A stretch of 64,000 nucleotides of DNA from assembly GCF_000968135.1 (NCBI RefSeq), contig NZ_FO538765.1, positions 434,001-498,000 of the forward strand. The letters run 5' to 3'. The notes under the pieces were generated by a model. That model was not told the origin of the DNA. It saw nothing but the letters and a program-made list of their open reading frames with translations, and ran no database searches. A program made the translations under genes and the position numbers. Shown piece by piece: positions 55,442-64,000 of this stretch (its first letter is position 1; every line of letters starts with the position of its first letter). This stretch comes from Magnetospira sp. QH-2. GTDB taxonomy: Bacteria; Pseudomonadota; Alphaproteobacteria; Rhodospirillales; Magnetospiraceae.

Positions 55442-55622
55442 TAACAGGCTGCTGAAGAAGTCCGATTTCGAGCCTGTGGCGACACATGCTTCGACAAGCT
55501 CAGCATGAGGGCCTTCGAATTTTCAACATGTTAGCCTCACCCTGAGCTTCCTCATCCCGAGCTTGTCGAGGGACGAAGGGTGAGGCGGGCCGTCGGACAA
55601 CACTTTCTCAGCAGCCTGCTAA
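55442..55622. mobile_element. MITE-like element with terminal inverted repeats
   Basis: About 181 bases with ends TAACAGGCTGCTGAAGAAG and, inverted at the right, TAGCAGGCTGCTGAGAAAG (16 of 19 identical). The inside holds inverted copies of the sequence TTCGACAAGCTCAGCATGAG, versions of which are widespread in proteobacterial intergenic DNA. There is no coding capacity. Confidence 0.7.
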
Positions 55623-55628
55623 AGCCAT

Positions 55629-55658
55629 TCATGTTTAATCGGATTCGATCAAACATGA
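55629..55658. repeat. Palindrome TCATGTTT/AAACATGA
   Basis: TCATGTTT (55629-55636) and AAACATGA (55651-55658) form a perfect 8-bp inverted repeat around a 14-base centre that is itself partly symmetric. It lies 6 bases after the MITE. Operator or hairpin; unassigned. Confidence 0.5.
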
Positions 55659-55685
55659 CGTAAGCGGGATCGATTGCAATAAGAC

Positions 55686-55731
55686 CGCGCCTGTCCAACG
55701 GGTCCGATTGGACCCGACAGGCGCTAAGGGG
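55686..55731. repeat. REP-like palindromic repeat, copy 2
   Basis: The reverse complement of the 46-base element at 9751-9796, with one base different (GATT for GATC in the centre). From here to 55857 I see no further feature. Confidence 0.85.
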
Positions 55732-55857
55732 AGCGTCGCGACCCTTGACCGTAGCCCCGCTACGCCCTGCGCGCCACTCCTGCCCTTAAGGCAAAATGAT
55801 TCGGTCAGAATGGGTCATATTAAACGCGAAAGACTTTAATCTGTCACGGATCGGCAT

Positions 55858-56226
55858 TCAAACGAGCAAGGCCCTCACCGCATCGCGCAATTCCGTGGGG
55901 GTAAAAGGTTTGGCCAGCACCCGGTCGGCACCAAAAGCATCCGCCGCCGACAGGTAATAATCCTTATGCCCCCCCGCGCCGCCGCCGGAGATGGCGATGA
56001 TCGGAACCTCCGCATGGTCCTGTTTCAAGGTCCGAATCAGTTCCATCCCATCCATGCCCGGCATGAAGATGTCGGTGATCACCAATCGGACTTGGCGGTT
56101 CCGGATGGTTTTTAGGGCTTCGGCCCCATCGGTCGCGGTGACGAGATCGTACCCTTCCTTGGTCAGGGTTTTGCACAGGAAGCTTAGAACCTTCTCGTCA
56201 TCATCAATGAGTAAAAGAGTCGTCAT
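55858..56226 (-). CDS. Single-domain response regulator
   Basis: A 122-aa CheY-like receiver with the acidic pocket IDDDEK, the phosphorylatable Asp in LVITDIFMPGMDG, the Thr/Ser switch in IIAISGG and the lysine in LAKPFTPTELR. There is no output domain. Its start overlaps the stop of the hybrid kinase gene by 4 bases (ATGA), so the kinase is the likely phosphodonor. Confidence 0.93.
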   Translation of the reverse strand: MTTLLLIDDDEKVLSFLCKTLTKEGYDLVTATDGAEALKTIRNRQVRLVITDIFMPGMDGMELIRTLKQDHAEVPIIAISGGGAGGHKDYYLSAADAFGADRVLAKPFTPTELRDAVRALLV

Positions 56227-59200
56227 AAGGGGGGCTGCTCATGGTCCGAAGGCGGGTGGTCGCGGGACAAGGCAGCGATTTCCCGAGCCAATTGGGTCAT
56301 GTCGAAAGGTTTGCGGAGCAAGGGAAAGCTCTCTCCGTCCGCCTGATCAATCGTCTCGAAGTCGTGACCGGACATCAGGAAAATATGCAGCGTAGGATAT
56401 CGTTGCCGCACTTGCCGTGCTAGATCCACGCCACTCATACCGCCGGGCATCATCACATCGGTCATCACGATTGCCACATCGTCGAGCTTTTCCAGAACCC
56501 GGAGGGCTTCCGGCCCATCGCTCGCAATGCTCACTTGCAAGTCCAGGGTTTCGAGCATCAATTTGGTGACCTTGCGAACCCGGGGATCGTCTTCCACAAG
56601 AAGCACCCGCACTCCCTTGGAATTGGTGGCGCTGGGTACCATGAAGTTTTCGGAGACCGCTGCCTCGGTATCCGCAACCGGCAGATGCAAGCTGACCGTG
56701 GTGCCTTCACCAACTTGGCTATCGATGTTCATGGCCCCACCCGACTGGACAGCGAAGCCCTGCACCATGCTCAACCCCAACCCTGATCCGGCGCCCGCTT
56801 CCTTGGTGGTGAAAAAGGGCTCCACGGCCCGAGGCACCAGGTCCGGATCCATGCCGCTACCGGTATCGGCCAAGGCGATCACAATGTACTGTCCTGCCGC
56901 GAGGGTTTCGCCGCCCACGATAGTTTGCTCCATCAGGGTCTGGTTGCGGGCCGAGAGGGTGATCTTGCCCCCTCTGTTCATCGCATCGCGGGCATTGAGC
57001 CCCAGATTGAGAAGGGCATTGGCCAAGGTATGGGGGTCGGCATAGCCTACCGGGATATTTTCGTCCACTTGGGCTTCTATGGTGATGTTTTCGCCCAGGG
57101 TCCGCTGAAGCAGTCGTCTGTTTTCCTGGATCATTGATGGAATATGGATTGCGCGGGGCGTCAGATCGGTTTTGCGGGCAAATGTCAGCAGTTGTTGGAC
57201 CAGCTCGGCGCCCCGTTGTCCCGCATCAATGGCGTCATCAACGGATTCGGCCCATTCGCTTTGATCCGCCATATCCTCGCGGATCAGTTCCAAATTACCC
57301 TTGATGACCTGGATGATGTTGTTGAAATCGTGCGCGATGCCACCGGTCAGCTGACCCACGGCCTTGAGCTTTTGAGTTTGCGCCAATTCCCGTTCCAGGT
57401 GCTTGCGGTCGGTGATGTCTTCGGCGATCCCGGTGACCCGGACCAAGTAACCATTGTCATCCCGCACCGGGAAGGCCCGATCCCAGATCTCGCGGACGGA
57501 CCCGTCCGGGCGGACAATGCGATATTCCATGTCATGAGTGCCGGTGATAGCCATTTGGTCGACGGTGGCTTGGACTCTTTCCCGGTCTTCGGGATGAACG
57601 GAGTCCAGGAAGGCCCGAGGCGTTCGCCGCAATTCATCCCGGGTCATGCCCCAAATTCGTTCAAAGGCCGGATTGACATAGAGGATTTCCGTGGTCTTGG
57701 GATCGGTCAGCCACAAGACCTCGTCCAGGTTGTCGGCCATGGCCTGGAACCGTTCCTCGCTGGCGCGCAACGCGGTTTCAATTTTCTTGCGTTGTGTGAT
57801 GTCGGTGACCACCGCGAAGCTGCCGGTGAAGGTGCCCTCGGCATCGAACAGGGGCTTAGGCGCAACAATGGTCGTGGCGACGCCGCCATCCTTCTTCTGC
57901 CAATAGAGTTCGTAGCGGTGGTCGGATCCCTTTTTCCTCTGCGCAAATTCATAGGCAAGGATTTGGCGGCCTTCTTCTGTCAGCAGACTGGTTAGTTTCT
58001 TGCCCAGCATTTCGTCACGGTTTCGACCATTGATGGCGCACAAGGCATCATTGGCGAAGGTCAGCCGCATCTCCTTGTCAAGGATGCCCAATCCATCGGT
58101 CATGCTTTCCACCAAGCTGCGATAGCGTTCTTCGCTGTGCGACAGGTTCTTTTGGATACTAAGAAGGGCGCCAAAGGCCCGCTCGGCGCGAATTCTGGCA
58201 TGCTGTGATTGCTCTTCAGCCCGTTTCCGGTTTTTTATCGCCCGTCGCAATGAGACGATCCAAACGGCTGCCGCGCCGCCGATCAGCAACAAGGCGGCGA
58301 GCCCGACCCCAATCATCAGCGTTTGTTGTCGGCGTTGTTGTTTGCCAACGGGATCGAAAATGAAGTCGGGGCCCGGCGGCTGTCCGGTCACCACGCCCGC
58401 AGCCTTTAGGGCGGCATGAATTCCGCGCCATCGGTCCAGATCGTTGTGCCCCAATTCCACGGCGGGGTAGTGGGTCAATGCCAGGACCTCGCCGATCTGG
58501 TGTCGGTTGTACCCCCTGACATCCTTGACCGGCAGGCTGCGCGTGAACTCCCGGCTGATTCGGTCGGCGATCTCTTCTCCATTGCTCAAGGCATATCGCC
58601 AGCCCTTGAGAGTCGCGTTCTTGAACGCCGCCACCATTTCCGGTCGCTCGTCGACCAGTTGGCGCGAGGTGAAAAGCGTATCGCCATAGAAATCGACCCC
58701 GAATCGAGCCGGCTTCAAGGCTCTGACTTTGAGCCCCTGCTCATCGGCAAGCCACTGGTAGTCGAGTGTATAGGCCCCATAGGCATCGACCCGGCCTTCC
58801 AAGACATCGCTGATGCCTTTGCGAATGATCGTCAGGTCCGGAAAATCCTTGTCGGGATCGAGACCGGCGGCATTGAGCATTGCCCCGATCTCGGCACTGC
58901 CCACGTCCTTGGCCCGGAATAGACCCAGGCGCATGTTCGAAAGTGCCTGAGGCGTGAAAGGCTCTCCCTTGTCCGGCGTGGCAACCAAATAGGCGCTCTC
59001 CTGGTAGATCGGCGCCAGCACGACGATGGGGCGTCCTTGATCATACTCGGTCAGCAGGTCGGTGACGGTCGTGGCGAAGTGGGCGCGTCCTTCGACGACC
59101 TCGCGGGAGGTATTGACCAGCCGACCGTTGCGAAAGCCGGAGCGGAACTCGACCTCCAGTCCCACATCGGCATAATACCCTTGCCATTGGGCGGCGTAAT

Positions 59201-59405
59201 ATCCGGCGAATTGGAATTGATGATCCCATTGCAGCTGCAGCACCACTTTTTCAGCCGCCCGCGGCTGAACGCCAAGGAGGGCGGCTAAGAGGCCCATGAA
59301 AATGCTCGTGGAAATTCGGAGCAGAGGGAGACGGCCTCGTACTATGTTCACGCGATAGGATTTGAGTCGACCATGGAAGAAGGACAAGAGATTCCCGGGA
59401 GCCAT
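56223..59405 (-). CDS. Hybrid histidine kinase with a THI5/NMT1-like periplasmic sensor
   Basis: 1,060 aa. After a signal anchor (STSIFMGLLAALLGVQPRAA) comes a periplasmic-binding domain of the NMT1/THI5 type (about 50-330: VVLQLQWDHQFQFAGYYAAQ). A transmembrane helix follows (MIGVGLAALLLIGGAAAVWI), then PAS domains (about 430-690), HisKA with the phospho-His in GGIAHDFNN, HATPase (NLGLNARDAM, DTGSGMDPDL, GLGLSMVQG) and a C-terminal receiver (IVMTDVMMPGGMSG). Substrate-binding domains of this type bind pyrimidine precursors of thiamine in transporters; here one probably senses a related ligand. The response regulator gene follows. Confidence 0.92.
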   Translation of the reverse strand: MAPGNLLSFFHGRLKSYRVNIVRGRLPLLRISTSIFMGLLAALLGVQPRAAEKVVLQLQWDHQFQFAGYYAAQWQGYYADVGLEVEFRSGFRNGRLVNTSREVVEGRAHFATTVTDLLTEYDQGRPIVVLAPIYQESAYLVATPDKGEPFTPQALSNMRLGLFRAKDVGSAEIGAMLNAAGLDPDKDFPDLTIIRKGISDVLEGRVDAYGAYTLDYQWLADEQGLKVRALKPARFGVDFYGDTLFTSRQLVDERPEMVAAFKNATLKGWRYALSNGEEIADRISREFTRSLPVKDVRGYNRHQIGEVLALTHYPAVELGHNDLDRWRGIHAALKAAGVVTGQPPGPDFIFDPVGKQQRRQQTLMIGVGLAALLLIGGAAAVWIVSLRRAIKNRKRAEEQSQHARIRAERAFGALLSIQKNLSHSEERYRSLVESMTDGLGILDKEMRLTFANDALCAINGRNRDEMLGKKLTSLLTEEGRQILAYEFAQRKKGSDHRYELYWQKKDGGVATTIVAPKPLFDAEGTFTGSFAVVTDITQRKKIETALRASEERFQAMADNLDEVLWLTDPKTTEILYVNPAFERIWGMTRDELRRTPRAFLDSVHPEDRERVQATVDQMAITGTHDMEYRIVRPDGSVREIWDRAFPVRDDNGYLVRVTGIAEDITDRKHLERELAQTQKLKAVGQLTGGIAHDFNNIIQVIKGNLELIREDMADQSEWAESVDDAIDAGQRGAELVQQLLTFARKTDLTPRAIHIPSMIQENRRLLQRTLGENITIEAQVDENIPVGYADPHTLANALLNLGLNARDAMNRGGKITLSARNQTLMEQTIVGGETLAAGQYIVIALADTGSGMDPDLVPRAVEPFFTTKEAGAGSGLGLSMVQGFAVQSGGAMNIDSQVGEGTTVSLHLPVADTEAAVSENFMVPSATNSKGVRVLLVEDDPRVRKVTKLMLETLDLQVSIASDGPEALRVLEKLDDVAIVMTDVMMPGGMSGVDLARQVRQRYPTLHIFLMSGHDFETIDQADGESFPLLRKPFDMTQLAREIAALSRDHPPSDHEQPPL

Positions 59406-59476
59406 TGTTGACCTGCGCTTCCCCTACTATGTGGGGATCAAGGCTTCAGGGTCAAACTCCCTTTGAGGACAAAAAG

Positions 59477-59656
59477 TTAGACCAGACGGTCTAATCCGTA
59501 GCCGTGGTCGCGGCAGTAGTCACGCAGCCAGCGGACCGATCGTCCCTGGGCCCAACCAACGCAGGGATCGGCGGATACGATTTGCTGTGTGGTGGGATCC
59601 ACCTCTAAATCGGCAATAAAGGATTGCGGCGCGATCATCTGATAGATCTGAAACAT
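59477..59656 (-). CDS. Small protein of unknown function (59 aa)
   Basis: Starts MFQIYQMIAPQSFIADLEVD after a strong AAGGAGAGG, and ends CRDHGYGLDRLV. It is well-formed and soluble, with no signal peptide or known domain. It lies between the hybrid kinase and the ClC gene on the same strand with gaps on both sides, so it is probably its own transcript. The in-frame ATG at 59692 is rejected because the Shine-Dalgarno fixes the later start. Confidence 0.65.
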   Translation of the reverse strand: MFQIYQMIAPQSFIADLEVDPTTQQIVSADPCVGWAQGRSVRWLRDYCRDHGYGLDRLV

Positions 59657-59835
59657 GGTGCCTCTCCTTGTCGGGGTGATTCCAGGTCGCAAGAATAAAG
59701 TTACGCTTTGGAGGGATTTTTTGTAATCCTGCGTATGGTTATAGCGACCTTTGGATAATTTTTGGTTAATTACCCCTTGGAGAACGTACTATTGGCAAGG
59801 CCCAAGTCCCCCTTTTGGTGGGGTTTTCGCCACAA

Positions 59836-61608
59836 TCAGGCGCGTTCTTCGGCCCGTGCCTCGATCAATGCCCGGTTATAGGCCGCCATGACGTCGCAGA
59901 CCCTTGCCAGACCCAGGAATCGCATGGACTCTCGATCAGCGACCACGGCGATGGTTTCCTCACCCCTGTCGTGCATTAATTTGAGCGCTCGTTCCAAATC
60001 GTCGGTGGGGCACAAAACAGGCGGCTTGCGGCGGGCCGTGTCCCCGGCATTGACCAATAAGTCCATGGAGGGATCAAAGGCTGCTTCGCTCATATCGGCC
60101 AGGGTCACGGTGCCGATCAGGCGGTCATTGTTTCCGATTACAAAAAGCTCCCCTACCGACGATTGCTGCAAGGCTTGGCGCAATCCGGGCAGAAGTAGGG
60201 CCTCGGGGACCACGTCGGCCTGCTCGGTCATCACCGTGGCCACGGTCTGGCCGCGCAACAAGGCAGAGGCAAATCCGCCATGCAGATCAAGGCCGCGTCG
60301 AGACAGTTGCCAGTGGAAGAAAGAGCGGCTGTGCAGTTGCTGAATCATGACCGAGGCCATAACCGCGCCGATCATCACCGCCATGGTCAGGGCATAGTCG
60401 CCCGTCAATTCGAAAACGATCAATGTGGTGGATATGGGAGCACCGAGGATGGCGGAAGCCATGGCGCCCATGCCCACCAAAACATAGGCTCCGCCCCCTG
60501 CCGACAGCTCCGGATAAAGGCCGGCCGCAACCGCGCCATAAGCCCCGCCCACCAGCGCACCGAGAACCAGCGACGGGCTGAAGACACCGCCCGCGAAGCC
60601 TCCGCCGAGGCAAAGCGCCGTGGCGACAAATTTCGCGGCTGCCAGAATGATCAACATCTGCAATGGAAATTGGCTGTTCAGAGCCTTGTCCGTCGTGCCG
60701 TAGCCAACGCCCAGAACTTCCGGGTAAAACAGTGCGATTCCGCCGATCACCGCGCCGATCAGCGCCGGGCGGATCCAGCGCGGTAGGGAGAGGCCATCCA
60801 TACCCATTTCCACCCGCCGTACACTGAACAAAAAGGCCACCGCAATCAGACCACAGACCACGCCCAGACCGGCAAACGCCGGGAACTCCAAGGCCGAGCC
60901 GATGGGGTGTTCGCCAATCATAAAGGCCGGAAAATCGCCATACATGGCCCGCGAGACCATGGTTCCGGAAACACTGGAAATGACGATGGGGGCAAAGGCA
61001 CTCAGTCCGTAATGGCCCACCACCACCTCGTTGGCAAATAAGGCGCCGGCCAGGGGGGCGTTGAACGAGGCTGCCACCGCCGAGGCAACGCCGCAGCCAA
61101 GCAAGGTACGTGAAAGACTGCGGGTCAGGTGTAATTTGGCGGCAATCCAGGCTCCCACGGTGGCGCCCAAATGCACCGCCGGACCTTCGCGCCCCACCGA
61201 TCCACCGACTCCCACCGACAAAGCGCTGGCCACCGCTGCGCCCAGCCCGGCTTTAAGGTTCATCTTGCTGCCATGCATGGCGCAGGATTCGATCACGTCG
61301 GCCACTCCCTGCGGCCGCCCGTTGGGCATTATGAACTTGAGGGTAATTCCGACGATCAAGCCGCCTGCGGTGGGTACCAAGATCACCTGCCACCAAGGCA
61401 GGCCGCGGACCAAATCGCCCAAATACTCCGTATCCGATCCGTAGCTCAGCGCTTGGATGAGATCCATGCCCTCGCGCAGCAGGATGACCGCACCGCCGGT
61501 GCAGACACCAACCACCACCGCCAACAGTGCCAACAAAAGCTGGTCATTGTGCAGCAGCCGCCGCACCCACATGAGCCATTGGCTGGGTCTGAAAGCTAAC
61601 CTGGACAT
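59836..61608 (-). CDS. ClC-family chloride channel/antiporter with CBS domains
   Basis: A 590-aa membrane protein. The ClC core has the gating glutamate in GGSVGREGPAVHLGA and the filter-region segment CLGGGFAGGVFSPSLVLGAL. About 10 or more hydrophobic helices span residues 20-440. The cytoplasmic C-terminus carries two CBS domains (about 455-510 and 530-585), which bind adenine nucleotides in relatives. It moves chloride, with protons if it is an exchanger, across the inner membrane. No operon partner is obvious. Confidence 0.93.
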   Translation of the reverse strand: MSRLAFRPSQWLMWVRRLLHNDQLLLALLAVVVGVCTGGAVILLREGMDLIQALSYGSDTEYLGDLVRGLPWWQVILVPTAGGLIVGITLKFIMPNGRPQGVADVIESCAMHGSKMNLKAGLGAAVASALSVGVGGSVGREGPAVHLGATVGAWIAAKLHLTRSLSRTLLGCGVASAVAASFNAPLAGALFANEVVVGHYGLSAFAPIVISSVSGTMVSRAMYGDFPAFMIGEHPIGSALEFPAFAGLGVVCGLIAVAFLFSVRRVEMGMDGLSLPRWIRPALIGAVIGGIALFYPEVLGVGYGTTDKALNSQFPLQMLIILAAAKFVATALCLGGGFAGGVFSPSLVLGALVGGAYGAVAAGLYPELSAGGGAYVLVGMGAMASAILGAPISTTLIVFELTGDYALTMAVMIGAVMASVMIQQLHSRSFFHWQLSRRGLDLHGGFASALLRGQTVATVMTEQADVVPEALLLPGLRQALQQSSVGELFVIGNNDRLIGTVTLADMSEAAFDPSMDLLVNAGDTARRKPPVLCPTDDLERALKLMHDRGEETIAVVADRESMRFLGLARVCDVMAAYNRALIEARAEERA

Positions 61609-61647
61609 AAGACATTATTGCCCAACGGAACGCGGGCGCAAAGGGTG

Positions 61648-62706
61648 CTACTTGGCAACCTGTAATTCATCGGGCGAAAGTTCGTCCTCGCCGATCACCA
61701 TATCCCGGCCTCGACCCTTGGCGGCATAGAGGCAGGCATCGGCCCGCTCGACCAATTGGCCCAGAGGTTCACCGTACTGAAACAGGCTAACACCGATGGA
61801 AACCGATAGACGGCCCATCTTTTTGCCGGTTTTGCGGTTGACCAGGGATTTGTTGCGGATCTTGTCGCAGACGGCTTCGCCGACTTTTTTGGCGCCGATC
61901 AACGAGGTCGCGGGCAGGATGATGCCGAATTCCTCGCCGCCATAGCGGGCAGCGGTGTCTTGTCCTTTGATGCTGCTGGTCAGGACTTGGGCCAAAACCT
62001 TGAGCACCTGATCGCCGATTTGATGGCCATAGGTGTCATTGAAGCGCTTGAAGTGGTCGATATCGATCATCAACAGAGTCAATTCACCGCCTTCTTCCAT
62101 GGCTTCGGTGGCGGCGGTGCGCAGGGCGGCATCAAAGACTTTGCGGTTGGGAATGCCGGTCAACCCGTCGGTCAGGGCTTCGTGGCGCATCTTGTCCAGG
62201 TCGGTACGCAGTTGGTCCACCTGCTGACCCGAAGCGGCCAATTGTTTTTCCAACGCCTCGTTTTGGGCCTCCATCTCGCGGGTGGCCTCCAAGATGCTTG
62301 TAATAGCTGATCCCAGATCGTCGGGACCGCCTGCCTGACTGATTTGTTCGGAATGGCTTTGCAGGGTCTCGCCGTAATCCTTGGCGCTGCCCCCCATCTC
62401 GGCCATGTAGGTCAGGACTTTGCTGATCTGGGCTTCCAACTCGTCGCTGGCCGACCGTACGCTGGCCCGTTCCTCGTCGGTGGTAAAAAATTTGCGGTGG
62501 ATGTCCGCATTGCGGTCGGGGGTGAAATCCTGATTGTTGTCGAGCAAGATATCCAGAGTCCGCCGCAGGTCCGGCATATCGCCCACATGGTAGTGGTACC
62601 AGACCGAAAAATTGTTCGGGCTCGGCTCGACCTTCAGCTTGGCCATATGCTCAACCGCCGCCCATGCGGTCTCGGCAACTTGATTGAAGTCGTCGGATGG
62701 ACTCAC
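61648..62706 (-). CDS. Diguanylate cyclase (GGDEF)
   Basis: Makes cyclic di-GMP. The about 352-aa product has an N-terminal helical domain (AWAAVEHMAKLKVEP ... FSVWYHYHVGDMPDL), a coiled coil (about 130-180) and a GGDEF domain (DGLTGIPNRKVFD, MIDIDHFKRFNDTYGHQIGD, active site RYGGEEFGIILP). The inhibitory RxxD site is not evident. The GTG at 62706 after GGTGGGG is preferred; an ATG at 62781 in the same frame adds 25 residues unlike the family. It could control the adhesin locus, but nothing in the sequence links them. Confidence 0.88.
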   Translation of the reverse strand: MSPSDDFNQVAETAWAAVEHMAKLKVEPSPNNFSVWYHYHVGDMPDLRRTLDILLDNNQDFTPDRNADIHRKFFTTDEERASVRSASDELEAQISKVLTYMAEMGGSAKDYGETLQSHSEQISQAGGPDDLGSAITSILEATREMEAQNEALEKQLAASGQQVDQLRTDLDKMRHEALTDGLTGIPNRKVFDAALRTAATEAMEEGGELTLLMIDIDHFKRFNDTYGHQIGDQVLKVLAQVLTSSIKGQDTAARYGGEEFGIILPATSLIGAKKVGEAVCDKIRNKSLVNRKTGKKMGRLSVSIGVSLFQYGEPLGQLVERADACLYAAKGRGRDMVIGEDELSPDELQVAK

Positions 62707-62993
62707 GACCCGTATTCCCCACCTGTTAGGGCTCCAAGAATACCGAGTTGTTTCCGGAATCCAAGCATGAATCCGACACAAGGGCAGAAGATCACGGTCC
62801 TTTGTCCTCCAAAGGGGAAGGATATCTATTTTTGCGGGAGCATGAAATTAATTTAACCTTTAAGGGTGGGGATTGGGGACATTTGCCGTTGTCCCAAGGG
62901 GCCGCAGGGCGTTAGAATCAATTCCCTCGCGGGAGATCCTAGAGGTCTTTGTGTACTCGATTGAATTCACCGACAAAACTAAGGGAAGCCGTC

Positions 62994-63884
62994 ATGATCA
63001 AAGCGGACATCAGGAAATCCGAAGCCGAACGCCTGCTCCTTTCCGGCGACGTCGACGGCGCCAGGGACGCATTTACCGAGGCAGTGAGTCTTTATCATGA
63101 AGCGGGGGACAATAGCGGCAAGGCCGATGCGTTGGTTTCCCTTGGTAACTTGGAGCGCGATGCCGGGGTGGTATCGGCGGCGCGGCGAGCCTACGAACAG
63201 GCTTTGGCGATCTATCACGATTCAGGCAGTGATCACGGGGAGGCTCAGGCGTTGTTGGAAATGGCCGACCTGGCGCGAACGGCAGAGGTATTCGACGACG
63301 CGGCAACATTCTATGAAAAGTCCCGCGCGCTCATGGTGCAGGCCGGCGATACCCGGGGCGAAGCCAAGACTTATAAGGGACTCGGCCATCTGGGGCGGCG
63401 CCAGGGGCAAGAAGACCAAGCTCTCGCCTCCTATCAAAAGGCCTGTCGTCTTTATGAGGCTGCTGGCGATGATTTGGGGAAGGCCGTCGTGTTGAAACAT
63501 GTGGGCCATATCGAGCGCCGCATGGGCCGTCCGGATCTGGCCCACGAAGCCTATGACGAAGCCCTGGAAATCTTCCGCGATAGCGGCGATCATATGGGCG
63601 AAGCCGCGGTCCTCACGGGCATCGGCGAATTACAGCGCAAGCTGGGCAACGTGGACGGCGCCCGGGAAACGCTTGGTCAGGCTCTCTCTATCTGTACCGA
63701 TTTGGGTGATCTACGCGGCGAGGCTCATGCCCTGCTGGCGCTGGCACGGCTTGAGGTGGAACACGACCTCAAACGGGCTCGGGATCATTTCCATCATGCC
63801 GCCAGCCTGTTCGACCGGACCGGCGTGCCGCAGGTGCGCGATCACGTTCTGAAAGAATTGGAGGCCTTGCCCGCCGCCACCTGA
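62994..63884 (+). CDS. TPR-repeat protein
   Basis: About 296 aa, built almost wholly of six or seven tetratricopeptide-type repeats of about 40 residues with a shared phrase (for example ARRAYEQALAIYHDSGSDHG and AHEAYDEALEIFRDSGDHMG). The consistent DxGDxxGEA turn places it in the TPR_12/LGN-like group. No signal peptide, so cytoplasmic, and presumably a protein-binding scaffold. ATG 62994 follows AAGGGAAG. It is followed after 27 bases by an ABC ATPase gene, which may be co-transcribed. Confidence 0.85.
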   Translation: MIKADIRKSEAERLLLSGDVDGARDAFTEAVSLYHEAGDNSGKADALVSLGNLERDAGVVSAARRAYEQALAIYHDSGSDHGEAQALLEMADLARTAEVFDDAATFYEKSRALMVQAGDTRGEAKTYKGLGHLGRRQGQEDQALASYQKACRLYEAAGDDLGKAVVLKHVGHIERRMGRPDLAHEAYDEALEIFRDSGDHMGEAAVLTGIGELQRKLGNVDGARETLGQALSICTDLGDLRGEAHALLALARLEVEHDLKRARDHFHHAASLFDRTGVPQVRDHVLKELEALPAAT

Positions 63885-63911
63885 TTGGCGGACAGCGGGC
63901 GCGGAGATGCC

Positions 63912-64000
63912 ATGCTGACCATCGAGGCCCTCCGCCGTCCCGGCCTGCACCCGTTCGATCTGAAACTGGACGCCGGGCAATGCCTGGGCGTCAATGGCGC
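63912..64000 (+). CDS. ABC transporter ATP-binding protein, start only
   Basis: The frame MLTIEALRRPGLHPFDLKLD followed by AGQCLGVNGA runs off the window end. The approach to Walker A (GQCLGVNGA) is the usual N-terminus of an ABC ATPase. GGAG lies just upstream of the ATG. Nothing more can be said from 29 codons. Confidence 0.6.
   Translation, partial: MLTIEALRRPGLHPFDLKLDAGQCLGVNG

Noticed and set aside
59477-59692. Upstream ATG at 59692 for the 59-aa gene
   Set aside because: The strong AAGGAGAGG lies after it and sets the start at 59656.

Overview
The window looks like chromosome from a G+C-rich alphaproteobacterium, most likely of the Rhodospirillales. GcrA is a cell-cycle regulator confined to alphaproteobacteria, and the rpoD, dnaG, carA and yqeY genes and the three-subunit NAD-dependent formate dehydrogenase fit that group. 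The assignment is inferred from gene content; no 16S gene is present.

Layout. 1-16,100 is mostly core: gcrA, a Crp/Fnr regulator with a small DUF2892 membrane protein, pgi, a large secreted IalB-like protein, beta-carbonic anhydrase, a PfkB-like fusion protein, carA, yqeY, dnaG, rpoD and a CAU-anticodon tRNA. At about 16,073-26,660 a mobile element appears to sit in the 3' end of that tRNA. It carries a large serine recombinase whose C-terminus is read from the tRNA antisense strand, a rolling-circle-type Rep protein, a MerR-like regulator, two very small proteins and one giant (about 2,150 aa) gene. The giant protein has a PD-(D/E)xK/Cap4-like nuclease, a STAND/NACHT NTPase and a very long C-terminal region. 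This is the layout of an Avs-type antiphage sensor, and it is the best candidate here for an undescribed defence protein. Next to it, a ParDE-like toxin-antitoxin pair lies between two copies of a direct repeat of about 188 bp.

27,820-40,830 reads as a continuous C1/sulfur module. Methanethiol oxidase (SBP56/MtoX) with its SCO and MauG-like partners releases formaldehyde. Gfa, FrmA and FghA take formaldehyde through glutathione adducts to formate. FdsGBA with the maturation factor FdhD oxidises formate to CO2. A 23-bp operator-like inverted repeat (ATTGTTC-N8-GAACATTG) occurs both in the fdsG/mtoX divergent region and at the start of the lysR gene divergent from frmA. This suggests one LysR regulator for the whole module.

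40,885-54,633 is a type I secretion locus: a 2,802-aa repeat adhesin, an HlyD-family adaptor and two ABC exporters whose signature motifs depart from LSGGQ. 54,757-55,857 is a scarred stretch with a 5'-truncated Lrp/AsnC gene, a MITE-like element and a palindromic repeat that also occurs next to carA. 55,858-64,000 returns to signalling and housekeeping: a response regulator, a hybrid histidine kinase with a THI5-like sensor domain, a ClC channel, a diguanylate cyclase, a TPR protein and the start of an ABC ATPase cut by the window edge.
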